From: Tritrichomonas musculus
Taxonomy: Eukaryota > Parabasalia > Tritrichomonadida > Tritrichomonadidae
DNA: 64,000 nt
Direction of reading: 5' to 3'
Assembly (NCBI GenBank): GCA_039105265.1
Contig: JAPFFF010000004.1
Location: 1,116,001 to 1,180,000, forward strand
A program made the translations under genes and the position numbers. The notes under the pieces are model-generated. The model did no database searches. It saw nothing but the letters and a program-made list of their open reading frames with translations, and had not been told where the DNA came from. Within the stretch, counting starts at the first letter, position 1, and every line of letters starts with the position of its first letter. Of this stretch, positions 44,158 through 55,300 are shown piece by piece.

Positions 44158-45765
44158 CTAATATTTTGACACAGGCTTTCTTTTTCCATGCAATTCGATT
44201 GCTGATAAAGCCATAATCTTGTCTCTATCTTCATATGGGAAATGCGAATCTAATTGAACAAAACGTATTTTATGGAAAGGCTTTGAATATTCATCTAAAA
44301 TATAAGTATGAAACTTTCTTGCTCCGTTTAATTCTGTTGCGTTTTTCCTCTCATCAATAGTTTCCCAAACATTATCTTCATTTCCACCTTCTATTTTGAA
44401 GTCTTTTGGATGTGAAAAAGTTTCTCCAAAAGTATTTGTTCTGATTGTATAACCAATCAGTTCCACCGTAAAATCTTGAGTAAAATCAAATTCAATCCAA
44501 TTATTATCACTTAATTCAGGATTTTCTGATTTAGTTTTTACATGGTGAAGTTTTTTCCCTTGTTGGGCTTTTTTATCACTCAGATTGTGATAGTAGCAGT
44601 CATCAATGGCGCCATCACTATATTCAAGTAAATTTGATGGTCTGAAGTTTGGATTATTCTGTATTGGTGTTTTAATAAATACTTCAGTTCCTGCTGGGTT
44701 TGAATCCTTCATAATATAAAGATTATGGAAAATTCCATCAAAAGGATTTTTCTTTATTATTGTCTTCTCAACTTTTTTTTCTATTACACTAACTTTCAAT
44801 TCGAGAGGGAATAAACGCTCGCTATCGATTTCTAATGATTTAGCTTCAAATCTTAGGAAATCATTATAATATTCTTCTGATTTTTCAATAAATTCTGTAC
44901 AATCTTTATCCATAATAGTAAAGTCATTCAACACTTTACTTACCTCTTTTTGCATAGTTTGGGAAGAAGAATGGATATCTTCAATTGCATTTTTATAATC
45001 ATTTAAACGCATTGCTACTTCTTTGCGGAGTTTTTGAATTTCTTTTTGTTGACGTTCCATCTCCACTAATATATATGCTAAAAAAGGAAAAACCATTTCA
45101 CTCTGGTAATATTCTGGTTTTGATTCACTTTTAGCAAATTCAATATTTTCAGCAATGGTAAGAGCGCGAAGATCTATATGACCAAATAAATCTTTGAATG
45201 AACTTTTTTTATCACGTCCTACTTTCTTTTTGATATAATGGTAAATTAAATGATCAAGTTTTAAGTCTTCACCTTTACCTTTTAATAAAGCCAAAACCAT
45301 TTTTTCATCAAGATCAAGATCAAAAAGTCTTTTTCTTTGATCTTCATCCATATATATTATTTTTTCTGCTATTTTGCTAATTACTGTATATGCGGTATCT
45401 TTATTACTAAGAGAAGATGATAGTTTGGCCAATAAAATTTCGTTTTCATGTTTATCATAGTAATCTTTAATTTTTTCTTTAAATAATGTTGTTTTGAATT
45501 TGTCACATAACAATAAAAGATCATAAGCATTAGAATGGTCGATAGGGAAAGCTTTTCCTTGACATGCATTAAGAAAATTTTTGAATGAAGTTGTTGATAC
45601 ATCTAATTCTACTTTGTACTCTTTTTCTTCGATTAATGAAATGTTTTCTTGAAAAAATTCAGAATAGCAAGAAAACATTAGAATATCGACTGTATATCTA
45701 TCATTTCCAAATATAAAAGTAAAATCATTATCTTGTTCTGTTTTGGGAAATGCTATTTGATACAT
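44158..45765 (-). CDS. BTB-BACK, coiled-coil and discoidin (F5/8 C) protein
   Basis: 535 residues. BTB/POZ fold at about 12-110 (FTFIFGNDRYTVDILMFSCYSEFF), BACK-like helices at about 115-230, a coiled coil at about 235-315 (VEMERQQKEIQKLRKEVAMR), and a C-terminal discoidin-like domain at about 345-530 with WIEFDF, VELIGYTIRT, HPKDFKIEGG and IRFVQLD...LSAIELHGK. This BTB plus discoidin layout is a large intracellular family in trichomonads. BTB domains dimerise and often recruit cullin-3 ubiquitin ligases. The discoidin fold here has no signal peptide, so it probably binds an internal ligand. It is convergent with the Cdc48-like gene, with about 210 bases between stops. Ligand and partners unknown. 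Confidence 0.85.
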   Translation of the reverse strand: MYQIAFPKTEQDNDFTFIFGNDRYTVDILMFSCYSEFFQENISLIEEKEYKVELDVSTTSFKNFLNACQGKAFPIDHSNAYDLLLLCDKFKTTLFKEKIKDYYDKHENEILLAKLSSSLSNKDTAYTVISKIAEKIIYMDEDQRKRLFDLDLDEKMVLALLKGKGEDLKLDHLIYHYIKKKVGRDKKSSFKDLFGHIDLRALTIAENIEFAKSESKPEYYQSEMVFPFLAYILVEMERQQKEIQKLRKEVAMRLNDYKNAIEDIHSSSQTMQKEVSKVLNDFTIMDKDCTEFIEKSEEYYNDFLRFEAKSLEIDSERLFPLELKVSVIEKKVEKTIIKKNPFDGIFHNLYIMKDSNPAGTEVFIKTPIQNNPNFRPSNLLEYSDGAIDDCYYHNLSDKKAQQGKKLHHVKTKSENPELSDNNWIEFDFTQDFTVELIGYTIRTNTFGETFSHPKDFKIEGGNEDNVWETIDERKNATELNGARKFHTYILDEYSKPFHKIRFVQLDSHFPYEDRDKIMALSAIELHGKRKPVSKY

Positions 45766-46030
45766 ATATTATATTTGAAATTAAAAATTTTCATATTTCA
45801 AAATATTCTATTGAAAGTTTTTCTTATAGAATATTTATTAAATATACAAAGATTATTATCATATTGCTATACAATAATCGAAAAATTAAACATAAATTAA
45901 TGCTTTTTTATTATGTTTATTGTTAAACATATTAAAATGAAATTTTTTCTTCTAAAATTTGTTTTTTTTGAAATTTTGACCGTTTTCAGATTATGCCAAA
46001 TTCAGAAAAGGATTTTTCATCAAAGAAATA

Positions 46031-47308
46031 ATGATGGAAAAATGGAATTATTATTATTTTTCATTACCAGAAGAATTCAAAGCTCTTTTTAAAAAAGCAT
46101 GCAAACTTGAAAAACTTATGATAAACTATCTTGAAAATTCATCTGAAGAAGATGAATTAAACTTTCAAACACTCATCAATTTCATTACAGAAAATAACAT
46201 TCAAAACAACATTCATACTTTATCATCTTCTATTCATTTTATCTCTTTTTTAACCAAAAGAATTTTTATTAATAATGATCAATATTTTGAGAAAATCAAA
46301 AAATTTTTACTTTTCTTTAAACAAGAAATAACATTGAATGTACCAACTGAAAGACTTTATAATTGCTTTCATCATAACAATCAGTTACTTCTTTTTCTCT
46401 ATCAAAATGAATTTCTTGACATTTTCAATTCAAAAATTATTGACAAAATTTTCACAAGAAATGACATTGACAACATTTTTTTTTTCTATCCTGAAATTAA
46501 GAAAAGAGTTCTTGATGCTGATGACAAAGAGAAGAATAAAGAAGTTTATTCAAATCTTTTTGATATAATATTGAAATCGCCTTATTATTTTAACCGTATT
46601 TTGAATGACGATTCATTTGAAAAAGATAGAAAAAGTGGGGTAAATAACGGTCGCCTAGCTGAAATAATAAGAAAAGATTCATTTGAAGAATTCATTGAAT
46701 ACAAAGAAAAAACTGACATGAATTTGAATTCATCAGTTCACAATTCAATTTTAGACGGAAATGTAAAGTTATCAAAAAGTCATCCATCATTGATTGAATA
46801 TTCAGCATTTTTTGGATCAATTAAAATTTTCAAATATTTATATAAAAATAAAGTTGAATTGTCACCTTTCCTTTGGATTTGCGCTATTTATGGCCGAAAT
46901 TATGAAATAATTCATCTTCTTGAAGAAAATAAAATTTTGCAAACGAATTTTGACAGGTGTTTACAAGTGTCAGTTAAATTACATCTTAATGATTTTGCTA
47001 ATTATTTCCTTGATAATCAATTAGATGGAGTTTTAAGTGACCAATCATTTGAAAAATGCATCTCTTCATTCAATTTTCAATTCATTAAACAAAATTCAAA
47101 CATCATTGAAAATAATGAAATAGATGACTTGGACGACTTCCAATTTTTCATTGAAGATCTCTTTAGAATGTGCTGCATTAACGGTTATTATTATTTCGCT
47201 GCTGCTCTTTTAAGCATAACTCAACCAGTTCAAATCGATATTAATATGAAAATGGACATTCAAAAAAATAATTTTTTTTTCTTATTGTTTTTTGGCATTT
47301 TTTTTTAA
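46031..47308 (+). CDS. DUF3447-type ankyrin protein, continuous 5' part
   Basis: 425 codons are open from the ATG. The helical N-terminal region (about 1-220) and the ankyrin-like blocks after it (EYSAFFGSIKIFKYLYKN; WICAIYGRNYEIIHLLEE) closely parallel the protein at 60493-62145 (QYAAFCGSLAVFNNII; YSICGRNYEIIQILKE), so the two are paralogues. Such proteins are very numerous in trichomonads and presumably mediate protein binding. Coding similarity ends near codon 410 (MDIQKN); the last residues NFFFLLFFGIFF come from T-rich spacer, and ankyrin modules follow downstream. The natural protein is therefore probably longer than this frame. An in-frame second ATG directly follows the first. Confidence 0.8.
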   Translation: MMEKWNYYYFSLPEEFKALFKKACKLEKLMINYLENSSEEDELNFQTLINFITENNIQNNIHTLSSSIHFISFLTKRIFINNDQYFEKIKKFLLFFKQEITLNVPTERLYNCFHHNNQLLLFLYQNEFLDIFNSKIIDKIFTRNDIDNIFFFYPEIKKRVLDADDKEKNKEVYSNLFDIILKSPYYFNRILNDDSFEKDRKSGVNNGRLAEIIRKDSFEEFIEYKEKTDMNLNSSVHNSILDGNVKLSKSHPSLIEYSAFFGSIKIFKYLYKNKVELSPFLWICAIYGRNYEIIHLLEENKILQTNFDRCLQVSVKLHLNDFANYFLDNQLDGVLSDQSFEKCISSFNFQFIKQNSNIIENNEIDDLDDFQFFIEDLFRMCCINGYYYFAAALLSITQPVQIDINMKMDIQKNNFFFLLFFGIFF

Positions 47309-48409
47309 TATGGCATTTTAATTTTGATTGTTTTTTAAAACTCTTCTTCATGTTGCTGTTGAAAAAGAACTAACTGAGATTATTAAGCTTCTTTTAAGTA
47401 ATCCAAATATAAATGCTTGTGAGATTGACAACATTTTTTTTTAATATTTTTAATTGTTTTTAAAATCAATTTTTTTTTAAATTCAGAATTCTTTAATTTT
47501 TGTTTTAAATCAAACTCCATTGAAATATTCCTTATCAAAAGGCAACATTGAAATTATTAAGCTGTTCTTAGATAATCATAACATTGATATTAACTTTCCA
47601 GATAACGTTTTCTATATAAATTTTGTTTCTCATTCAGGAATTCTTAAACTTTTTTTTCTTTAATCAAACTCCTTTATTAACAGCAATTGAAAAAGGTAAT
47701 GATGAAGTTGTAAGATTGATATTACAGAATCCAAATGTGAATATTAATTGTCATGATAATATTTTTGTTTTAGTTTTTTTTAATCGTTTTAAATTTTATT
47801 ATTTTTTTTATAAAATATTCATCAAAATTTAAGGTTTTTAATAGAACTCCACTTTATCTAGCTGTTAATAATTCATCAATTAAAATCGTTGATCTTCTTT
47901 TAAGTTATGATGGAATTGATGTTAACTTTTGTGATAATCATTTATAATGATTTTTTTTTAAATAAGAATTTTATATAATTTTATAATGAAATCACCTTTG
48001 TATAATGCTGCTGATAATAATAAAAAAGAGATTGTTTCAATTTTACTTAAAAAAACAGGAATTAATGTTAATCAACTGACTAAAATTTCATTATTAATGC
48101 TTTTTATTATATCTAATTTAATACTAATATCACGCTTCATTAAATATTTTTATAGGACACCTTTACATGTTGCTGTTTATAATCAAAATTTGGAAATTAT
48201 TGAAATGTTATTGAGACACCCAGCAATTGATACAACCATCATTGATGATATTTTGGCTTTATCTTTTAGACTTATAATTTCCAAAGCTATCATTTTAATG
48301 AAAGATTTAGAAATACATGTTTTTTTATCAAACTCCATTAGATTTCGCAAAAGGAATGAAATTAATTAAGATCATTGATCTTTTTAATAAATTAAATAAA
48401 TCAGGATAG
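47309..48409 (+). other. Spaced array of single-ankyrin-repeat modules (continuation of the gene before)
   Basis: Six stretches of exactly 99 bases each encode one 33-residue ankyrin repeat without a stop: 47334-47432, 47508-47606, 47662-47760, 47840-47938, 47986-48084 and 48151-48249. A last part, 48326-48409, ends in TAG. Each runs from just before TPL (NQTPLKYSL, NRTPLYLAV, RTPLHVAV) to a D-N-like end (CHDN, FCDN). The spacers between them are 75, 55, 79, 47, 66 and 76 bases, T-rich, and most shift the frame. Spacer starts share ATTTT or similar, but GT at the start and AG at the end are not consistent. Either unusual introns or an amplified decayed array. Confidence 0.75.
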
Positions 48410-48583
48410 AAAATAAAATTATATAAAAGCTTAATTCACCTTTATTTCACTTAATAAATGTCAATTTTGAACCACATTTTGAATTTATTCATCTTTATCA
48501 ATTCAAAATTTTCTTAAAAAGATTGATTTCTCTCAATTCCATTTCAAAGGAATTAACTTCAATCTTTTTATATATTTTATTAA

Positions 48584-51500
48584 ATGCTGAGGCTAACCAC
48601 ACTTCCGCCTCCAGTAAATAATTTTCAAAGGAGGTGTATTGATTGGGGAAGCTGTGGAATTTGTGCGATGGCCGCGAAAAATTCAATATTATTATATTCA
48701 ATTAAAATGACAAACAATTTAATATCTCTTCTCAAAGTCATTGAATTTTCACCATGCGATATTTTTTCATTAAAATTTCATAATGATGAACCTATTCTCG
48801 CAGTTTCTCGAAGTACTGGATTATTAGTTTACGATTGCCAAAAAGGACAAACTCGAAGTGGATTAAAAATTGAGGAACTTCCTGGTAATTTAATTCAATT
48901 AGAATGGTGTGGAGATATTTTGATTTGCCTTTCAAAACGAAATATTATACTTGCTATTAAAATCATTCCATTTGAACACGAACAAACACAATTTTCTTCC
49001 AGTTCATTTCGAAGGGATTCATACATCAGCTCAGATTTTCCAAAATGCAGAGTTTTATGGAAAATCGAAATGAAAGGTGAATTTAATGGTATATCGATCG
49101 ACCATTTTCATCGTTGTCGCATATTAGCATATTCAAACAATTCTTCAATTTCACTTTATCAATCTGATAGTCCTCAAACGGCTCCACATTTTCTTTTTTC
49201 ATATCAATTTTCGAAACCTATTCTCGATGCCCAATTCCATCCACAAGTTGCTGATATTATATTTATATTGACCACAACATCTACTATTTTATCATTTGAA
49301 ATACAAACAAAATCAGTTTTTTTTGTGATTCAAGAATTTAATTCAGTCATGCGCTTTGAACAGTTTATTTTACCTTTACATTCATATAAAAATCTTTTTG
49401 TTATTTGTTCAGATTCAACCATCATTTATTACGAAACAACAGACAAAGTTCAATTTCATAAGAAATACTGGAGCTCATCTATCATTAAATCACAACATTT
49501 CAAATCAATTAATACTGGAAAATTTGTTTCAGGTCGATGCTTTCTCCTTTGCAATCCACTCTTAGATGGAATCTACTTATTATATTCAAAACCACTTGGA
49601 TTGGCACTCATCAAGTCCAATTTTTTATTACATAAAAACAAAATTAATAATAATGATTTAAACAGAAATAATGAATATGATGATATATTTTTTAAACAGA
49701 AAAATGTTTTTGATTATTATATTTCACTTAATAAGAACACACCTCATTCCACCAATTCTTTTGATTGCTGTGATAATTACATTGGATACGGAACAAACAA
49801 AGGCGAAATTTTCATAATAGATGTAATTAAAGCAAATATAAAATATCACTTCAATTTCCAAGATAAAATTGTCAAGTTTTTATTCATTGATTCAAATTCA
49901 TTTATTTGGACTTCTATACCTAAAAAGGCAAATACAAAAGGGAGTAATTCCAACTTTTTCAGTGCAAGCAATAGCACATCAAGTAAAGAAACCTTTGATA
50001 GCCTCGACAATCCACCAATTAATCAGATGTTCAATGCAGGATACTTCAATATTAATGAGCGAACTTGGATTAAATTTAAAAATGTCACAGATATTTTTTC
50101 TAACCGCAAATATGGCATAATTCAACATGGAGGCTTTTACTTTGAAATAATTTTAAAAAAGGATTCCACTTCTTCCACTTCAGTTTCTAATATTGATATT
50201 AGAAAGATGTACCTTCAAACCGAAGTGTCAACTTGTGCACTTCAGATCGAAGAAGAAATTCAGTTACAATCATCATCATCTTTCAATGATCTTTTGAAAG
50301 AATTCAATAATGATACATCTGTCAATGAACGTCATAGGGCAGGTTCTACATTACTTAGACAAGTACCAAAACAAATTAGTATTTTGGCTAGTAATTTAGT
50401 TGAAGATGATGAAGCCTCTTCTTCTTCTTCTTCTTTTGATTCTGAAAATTCTGACAATACTCCTTCTAAAAAAGGAGAAAAAATTGCTTTCATCACATCA
50501 AGTAATCAAAATATTGTCATTTATGACATTGCAACAGATAAATATATTCGAAAATTACAATGCCCTAAAGAATTTAAAAATTCAAAAATAATTAAAGTTT
50601 CTTTTACTAGAAATTTGATCATTTTGACAAGTCTTGACTCAAAAATTTGTCTTGTTAATCTTAAATTGTCAAGTTCTAGGATAATTACGACACAATTTGT
50701 TGGAATTAAAAAAATATCATTCCAAGAGAGAGGGTCAAAATTTGCAATCTTATCAATTGATAATAAGTTTGTTGTTTATGATGGTGAAAGTATAAATGTT
50801 GATAATCCATCATGCTTTTGCAATTCATTTATCAATGATTTTTCAACATGCTCTAGAAAAATGTTTGTTGTACAAATAGCTAGTCGCGAATTAAAGTTTA
50901 TATCAGAAGATTTACTTCTTCCAATTAAACAAAACCCTTCAAACGATTATTATCTTATTCCTTCAAAAGAAGACCGTTTAAATAATTTAATATGTTCTAT
51001 TCAAAATATTGAACAAAAAGATAATTATTCATTAATCGCCTTCGATTTTAGTTTTATTTTTGCATGCAATTTCTTCCAATTTGAATCTCTATTATGGACA
51101 ATTGTTGACAAATATTTTCAATCAATCGATAACGAACCAATTGAAAAAAATAAAGAAATTGAAGGAAATAAAAAAATTTTACAATTGAAATATTATCAAT
51201 ATGGTGATGAGAAAGAATATCAGAGTTTAACAACATTCCGCTCATCTTTGATACAAAATAATTCCACAAGCTATGAAGCTTGCTGCTATCAGCTTTTGAA
51301 TGCAATTAGATGCCATGATGTGGCTAAAATGAGAGAAGCTATTTTATCATCTAATACTAATTTATTTGGAGTTATTGCTGCAGCTTTAATTGATTCAAAA
51401 ATATCTGAAAATGCTTGCTCTTTTCTTGATCAAACAGCAATGGAATATTTTGATAAAGGAAAGAATCTTGAAGCAACAATAATAATGGAATTGATAAATA

Positions 51501-51877
51501 ACAGATTAGGGGCAGCAGCTGTATTACAATCAAAAAATATGTGGAATGCTTCACTTGAAATTCTCGTTACCTTAAAGAAATCAGAAGATGCAAGAGAATT
51601 AATTAAAAATGCGGCTTATCATTATTTAAGTATAAATGAAACAAAAAAGGCAATTTTATTATTTGTATCTATTGGCGATTTTTATCCAGCACTTTCGATA
51701 TTAAAAATGGCGGATATGGATGTTTTTGCATACTTTTTACTCAAATTTATTGAAAAACGTACAGAAATTCAAACTTGTTCGTTATCAAGACAAAATGAAT
51801 ATCACTTTGAATCTCTTGATTCACTCAAAGAATCGATAGTAAATGATTATAATGATTTTATAAAATTAATGTTGTAA
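48584..51877 (+). CDS. WDR11-like beta-propeller / alpha-solenoid protein
   Basis: 1,097 residues. The start LPPPVNNFQRRCIDWGSCGICAM resembles the WDR11 N-terminus (cf. AVDWGWQGLIAYG). Degenerate WD-type strands run to about 720, interrupted by Ser-rich disordered inserts (about 460-500 and 600-640). The last 250 residues are helical (CCYQLLNAIRCHDVAKMREAI; LGAAAVLQSKNMWNASLEIL; AILLFVSIGDFYPALSIL), matching the C-terminal solenoid of WDR11. WDR11, with FAM91A1, captures AP-1 vesicles at the trans-Golgi in animals and plants. There is no signal peptide or membrane helix, consistent with a cytosolic scaffold. Alternative: another propeller-solenoid coat or ciliary protein (IFT/WDR19 type). The assignment rests on motif memory. 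Confidence 0.55.
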   Translation: MLRLTTLPPPVNNFQRRCIDWGSCGICAMAAKNSILLYSIKMTNNLISLLKVIEFSPCDIFSLKFHNDEPILAVSRSTGLLVYDCQKGQTRSGLKIEELPGNLIQLEWCGDILICLSKRNIILAIKIIPFEHEQTQFSSSSFRRDSYISSDFPKCRVLWKIEMKGEFNGISIDHFHRCRILAYSNNSSISLYQSDSPQTAPHFLFSYQFSKPILDAQFHPQVADIIFILTTTSTILSFEIQTKSVFFVIQEFNSVMRFEQFILPLHSYKNLFVICSDSTIIYYETTDKVQFHKKYWSSSIIKSQHFKSINTGKFVSGRCFLLCNPLLDGIYLLYSKPLGLALIKSNFLLHKNKINNNDLNRNNEYDDIFFKQKNVFDYYISLNKNTPHSTNSFDCCDNYIGYGTNKGEIFIIDVIKANIKYHFNFQDKIVKFLFIDSNSFIWTSIPKKANTKGSNSNFFSASNSTSSKETFDSLDNPPINQMFNAGYFNINERTWIKFKNVTDIFSNRKYGIIQHGGFYFEIILKKDSTSSTSVSNIDIRKMYLQTEVSTCALQIEEEIQLQSSSSFNDLLKEFNNDTSVNERHRAGSTLLRQVPKQISILASNLVEDDEASSSSSSFDSENSDNTPSKKGEKIAFITSSNQNIVIYDIATDKYIRKLQCPKEFKNSKIIKVSFTRNLIILTSLDSKICLVNLKLSSSRIITTQFVGIKKISFQERGSKFAILSIDNKFVVYDGESINVDNPSCFCNSFINDFSTCSRKMFVVQIASRELKFISEDLLLPIKQNPSNDYYLIPSKEDRLNNLICSIQNIEQKDNYSLIAFDFSFIFACNFFQFESLLWTIVDKYFQSIDNEPIEKNKEIEGNKKILQLKYYQYGDEKEYQSLTTFRSSLIQNNSTSYEACCYQLLNAIRCHDVAKMREAILSSNTNLFGVIAAALIDSKISENACSFLDQTAMEYFDKGKNLEATIIMELINNRLGAAAVLQSKNMWNASLEILVTLKKSEDARELIKNAAYHYLSINETKKAILLFVSIGDFYPALSILKMADMDVFAYFLLKFIEKRTEIQTCSLSRQNEYHFESLDSLKESIVNDYNDFIKLML

Positions 51878-52393
51878 TTACTCTTGGCATTTTTTTTTTT
51901 TTTTTTTTTTATTTTAAACCGCCAAAAATATTCTACATTTTTATAAGGCGAATTTCAAATAAGTTGGCTTATTAAAGTAACAGAAGATCATCTTAACTAT
52001 TTAATTAAATGTAGCATTTTTATAAGGTCAATTTTTGACCATAATTTTTCAACGTCTGTTTTTGCTTGAATTTGGAAGTCCCAAAACACTTTTAAATCTT
52101 TTTAGCTTTTCCAATATGGATTCCCAGGATTGAGATTTTGAAATCTCGGTGATGTTTATTAATAATATACCAGAAAATTGAAATATCACCGGGATTTCAA
52201 TTTTATAATAAAGTGTTTCTCAAATTTTCTGAATTTATAAAAAATGAATTAATAAAAATTATATAAAATTTGTGTCAAAATGAAACATTTGAATGAAATA
52301 TAATGTAGGTTTTCAAAAAATTCAAATTTAAATAAATTCAAAAAAATATTATTCAAGATAGGGTGATATTACCTTAAAATTTCCAAAAAAACA
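51878..52393. other. Intergenic stretch with short repeats
   Basis: A T-run (51892-51910) is followed by a direct repeat of CATTTTTATAAGG (near 51937 and 52015) and the hairpin listed at 52137-52201. No gene and no clear initiator motif close to the calpain-like ATG. Confidence 0.5.
52137..52201. repeat. Imperfect hairpin, 16-bp arms
   Basis: TTGAAATCTCGGTGAT (from 52138) pairs with ATCACCGGGATTTCAA (52185-52200) with one mismatch, across a loop of about 31 bases. Confidence 0.65.
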
Positions 52394-55300
52394 ATGAAAC
52401 ACTTCGAAGATTTCAACAAAGAAGCTCAGCAATATGATAAAATTTTAAAACGCTATAAAGAAAAAGGCGAAGTTTTCACAGATCCATTCTTTCATCCTAA
52501 TTGTAATATTAAAGAACCAAAAGTTACATTTAATGAAAAAGAAACAATATGGGAAAGAATTGATAAATATTATTCTGCCCCATTATTTAAAAGAGAAGCA
52601 ATAAGTGAAAATGCAATTCAACAAGGTGAACTTGGAACTTGCTATTTTATTGCTTCTTTATCACGAATTGCACGACAACCTGAACTTGTCGAATTATTGT
52701 TCGACACTAGAACAAAATCAAAATCGAAAAATCAGAAAGGCAGCAAAAGCAAATTTTATAACACAATAAATTTAAAATGTGGAGCAGTAATAGTTTATTT
52801 CCATGTATTTGGCAGATTAACACCAGTTTTAATTGATACTTTAATTCCATTTAGAAGAGGAACGAGAAAACCAAAATTTTGTCATCCAGCTGATATAAAG
52901 TATTCACCATGGTTTTGTCTTGTCGAAAAAGCATTTGCTAAATTAAATGGGTCTTATTCGTTAATATCAGGTGGTACCTTATCATCTGCAATTTATCATT
53001 TATTTGGCTATTTTCCATGCTATAAAAAAATTAAATCAATATTATCAAAACGCGAAGAGGAACTCAAGAAAACTCAAGAACATGAAAAAAGTACTAAACC
53101 AATTAAATTTAATGAAAACGAATATCTATTTTCTCAATTAATGCAATGGCAACGGGAAAATGCTGTTCTTGGTGCTGATATTATTCCTAATGATTTACGT
53201 GATGATGTTACAGAAGATGACATAATAGATAATGGCTTAGTTACAAATCACGCATATTTAATTATGAAAGTTCGTAGAGAAGATAATAAAAACTTTATTT
53301 GCTTAAGAAATCCTTGGGGTGATCATGAGTGGCTCGGCGATTGGTCAGATACTTCTCCCTTATGGACTCCTGAATTGAAAAAAGCTTTAGGTGTTCATTC
53401 AAAAGATGATGGAACTTTTTGGATGATTGATAAAGATTTTTTCAAGTATTTTTCTTCATTTGATGTGGCCAAACCAGTTAATCCAGAATACCATGCCAAA
53501 AGCTTTATGACCAAACTCATCCCAGGAGATTACGATGGGTCTGATGTTGAATCTCCAAATGCTCACCTTGAAAAACATCAAACATTTGTATTTAAATTAA
53601 AAGATGCTCTTATTAAATCTGATTTACCAGAAAATGATAAACAACAAGATACTGATAAAAAAACTAAAAAGAAGAAGACAAAAGTAGTAGATGATATTAA
53701 AGTTTATATTAGAATTGAAAAAAGAAGCCCTCTTTATGATTCCTCAACAGATACATTAGTAGAAAAACCAAAATATGCATTATATGTTGTTTATTCAGAC
53801 GGAAAAAAGCTTGAATACGAAAATTTAAAGTATTACAATCGTTATTGGCTAACAACATCAAACCAATTTTTTAGATCAACAATTCATGTTCAAGAAAATA
53901 AACCTTTTGTTATTGTATTTCATAGAATCGATAAAAGAGATTTTACTGAAGAATGTTATGTTCAAGTAAGTTGTAAGTATGATTTCGATCTTTATGATGC
54001 TGACCAGCCAGATAAACTTTTTAAAGAAGATGAAAAATTTGGTGTTGTATTCAATAATAAATCGAAAAGATATAGCAATATTTCAAAAGATCTTCGCATA
54101 AAAAACATTGATGGGAAAAATATTCAAGCTTTTGCTACTTTGAACACAAATGATTATAGCGAAACATTCTATAAGCATTTAAAATATAACATAGAAGGTG
54201 ATGAATCATCAGATATTTATGAATATCATATTAGTGATCAGGATTATAGCAGTGATGTTGAAAGAAGTGTTAAGGAATACAATTCCAACGAAACCAGAAA
54301 AAAAGAAATGAAAAAAATTATTGAAAAAAGAAAAAAAGTTGAAGAATTAGAAAAAAAAGTTCAAAAAGAAAAGAAAATAATAGATCAAGAGAAAAAGTTG
54401 ATAATAAAGAAGAAAGAAGAAATCCAAAAGGAAAATGAAAAACTAAAAAGAGAAAAAAAGAAATTTGAAGAAGAAAAGAAAAATGGCACCAAAAAATCGC
54501 CAAGTAAACTTTCAAGCTCAAAAGAAAACTCTGATCATTCAGGCCAGGCTGATGACAATGAACAATCAGAGTCATCTGATGATTCTGATTCATCAAATGA
54601 TTCTAATAAAACTGAATTATCTAAAAATAACAGTTCAAAGGACACAAAAAAGGCTCATCCAATAAGAAAAATAAATATTGAATCGGAATCAGAAATGACA
54701 AACAAAAAAATTCCTAAAAAAAGAAAATCCGAAGCAGATTCAAATAATTCAGACGAAGCCAACAGAAAATTAATAAAGAGAAATTCCCAAAATAAATTGA
54801 GAAAGATAAATTTAACTAGACAAATAGATGAGAATTCTAATGAATCAGGAGATTCAAAAGATACAATCAAAAAGTTACCAAAAAGAAGGAGCATACAAGT
54901 ATCAGAAACATATTCAAGCAATTCAGAAGATTCAGAAGAAACCAACCAAAGACTAAAAAAGAAAAATTCACAAAACAAAATTAATCGAATAATTACAAAA
55001 AGTGGAAGAAATGATTCAGAGGATTCAAAAAGAAGAAACTCACCAAATAAATTAAAAAGAAGAAATTCAAGAAGAAGAAATGATGAAGAACCTGATTCAG
55101 AGGAATCGAGTGATAAATTACCAAAAAGAGACTCACAAAATAAAATAAAAAGAATAAATTCAAGTAGGAAAACCGAAGATGACTCAACTAATTCAGACGA
55201 TTCAGACAAAAATATGTATAAAAGAAAAAACTCGCCAAATAAATCGAGAAAATTTAATCATAGAAGAAAAATTGACACAGATTCAAATGACTCTGATGAA

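Noticed and set aside
47262-48409. Canonical GT-AG introns separating the ankyrin modules
   Set aside because: Some spacers have no GT, the first has no AG, and none carries the conserved trichomonad intron motifs, so ordinary introns do not explain the pattern.
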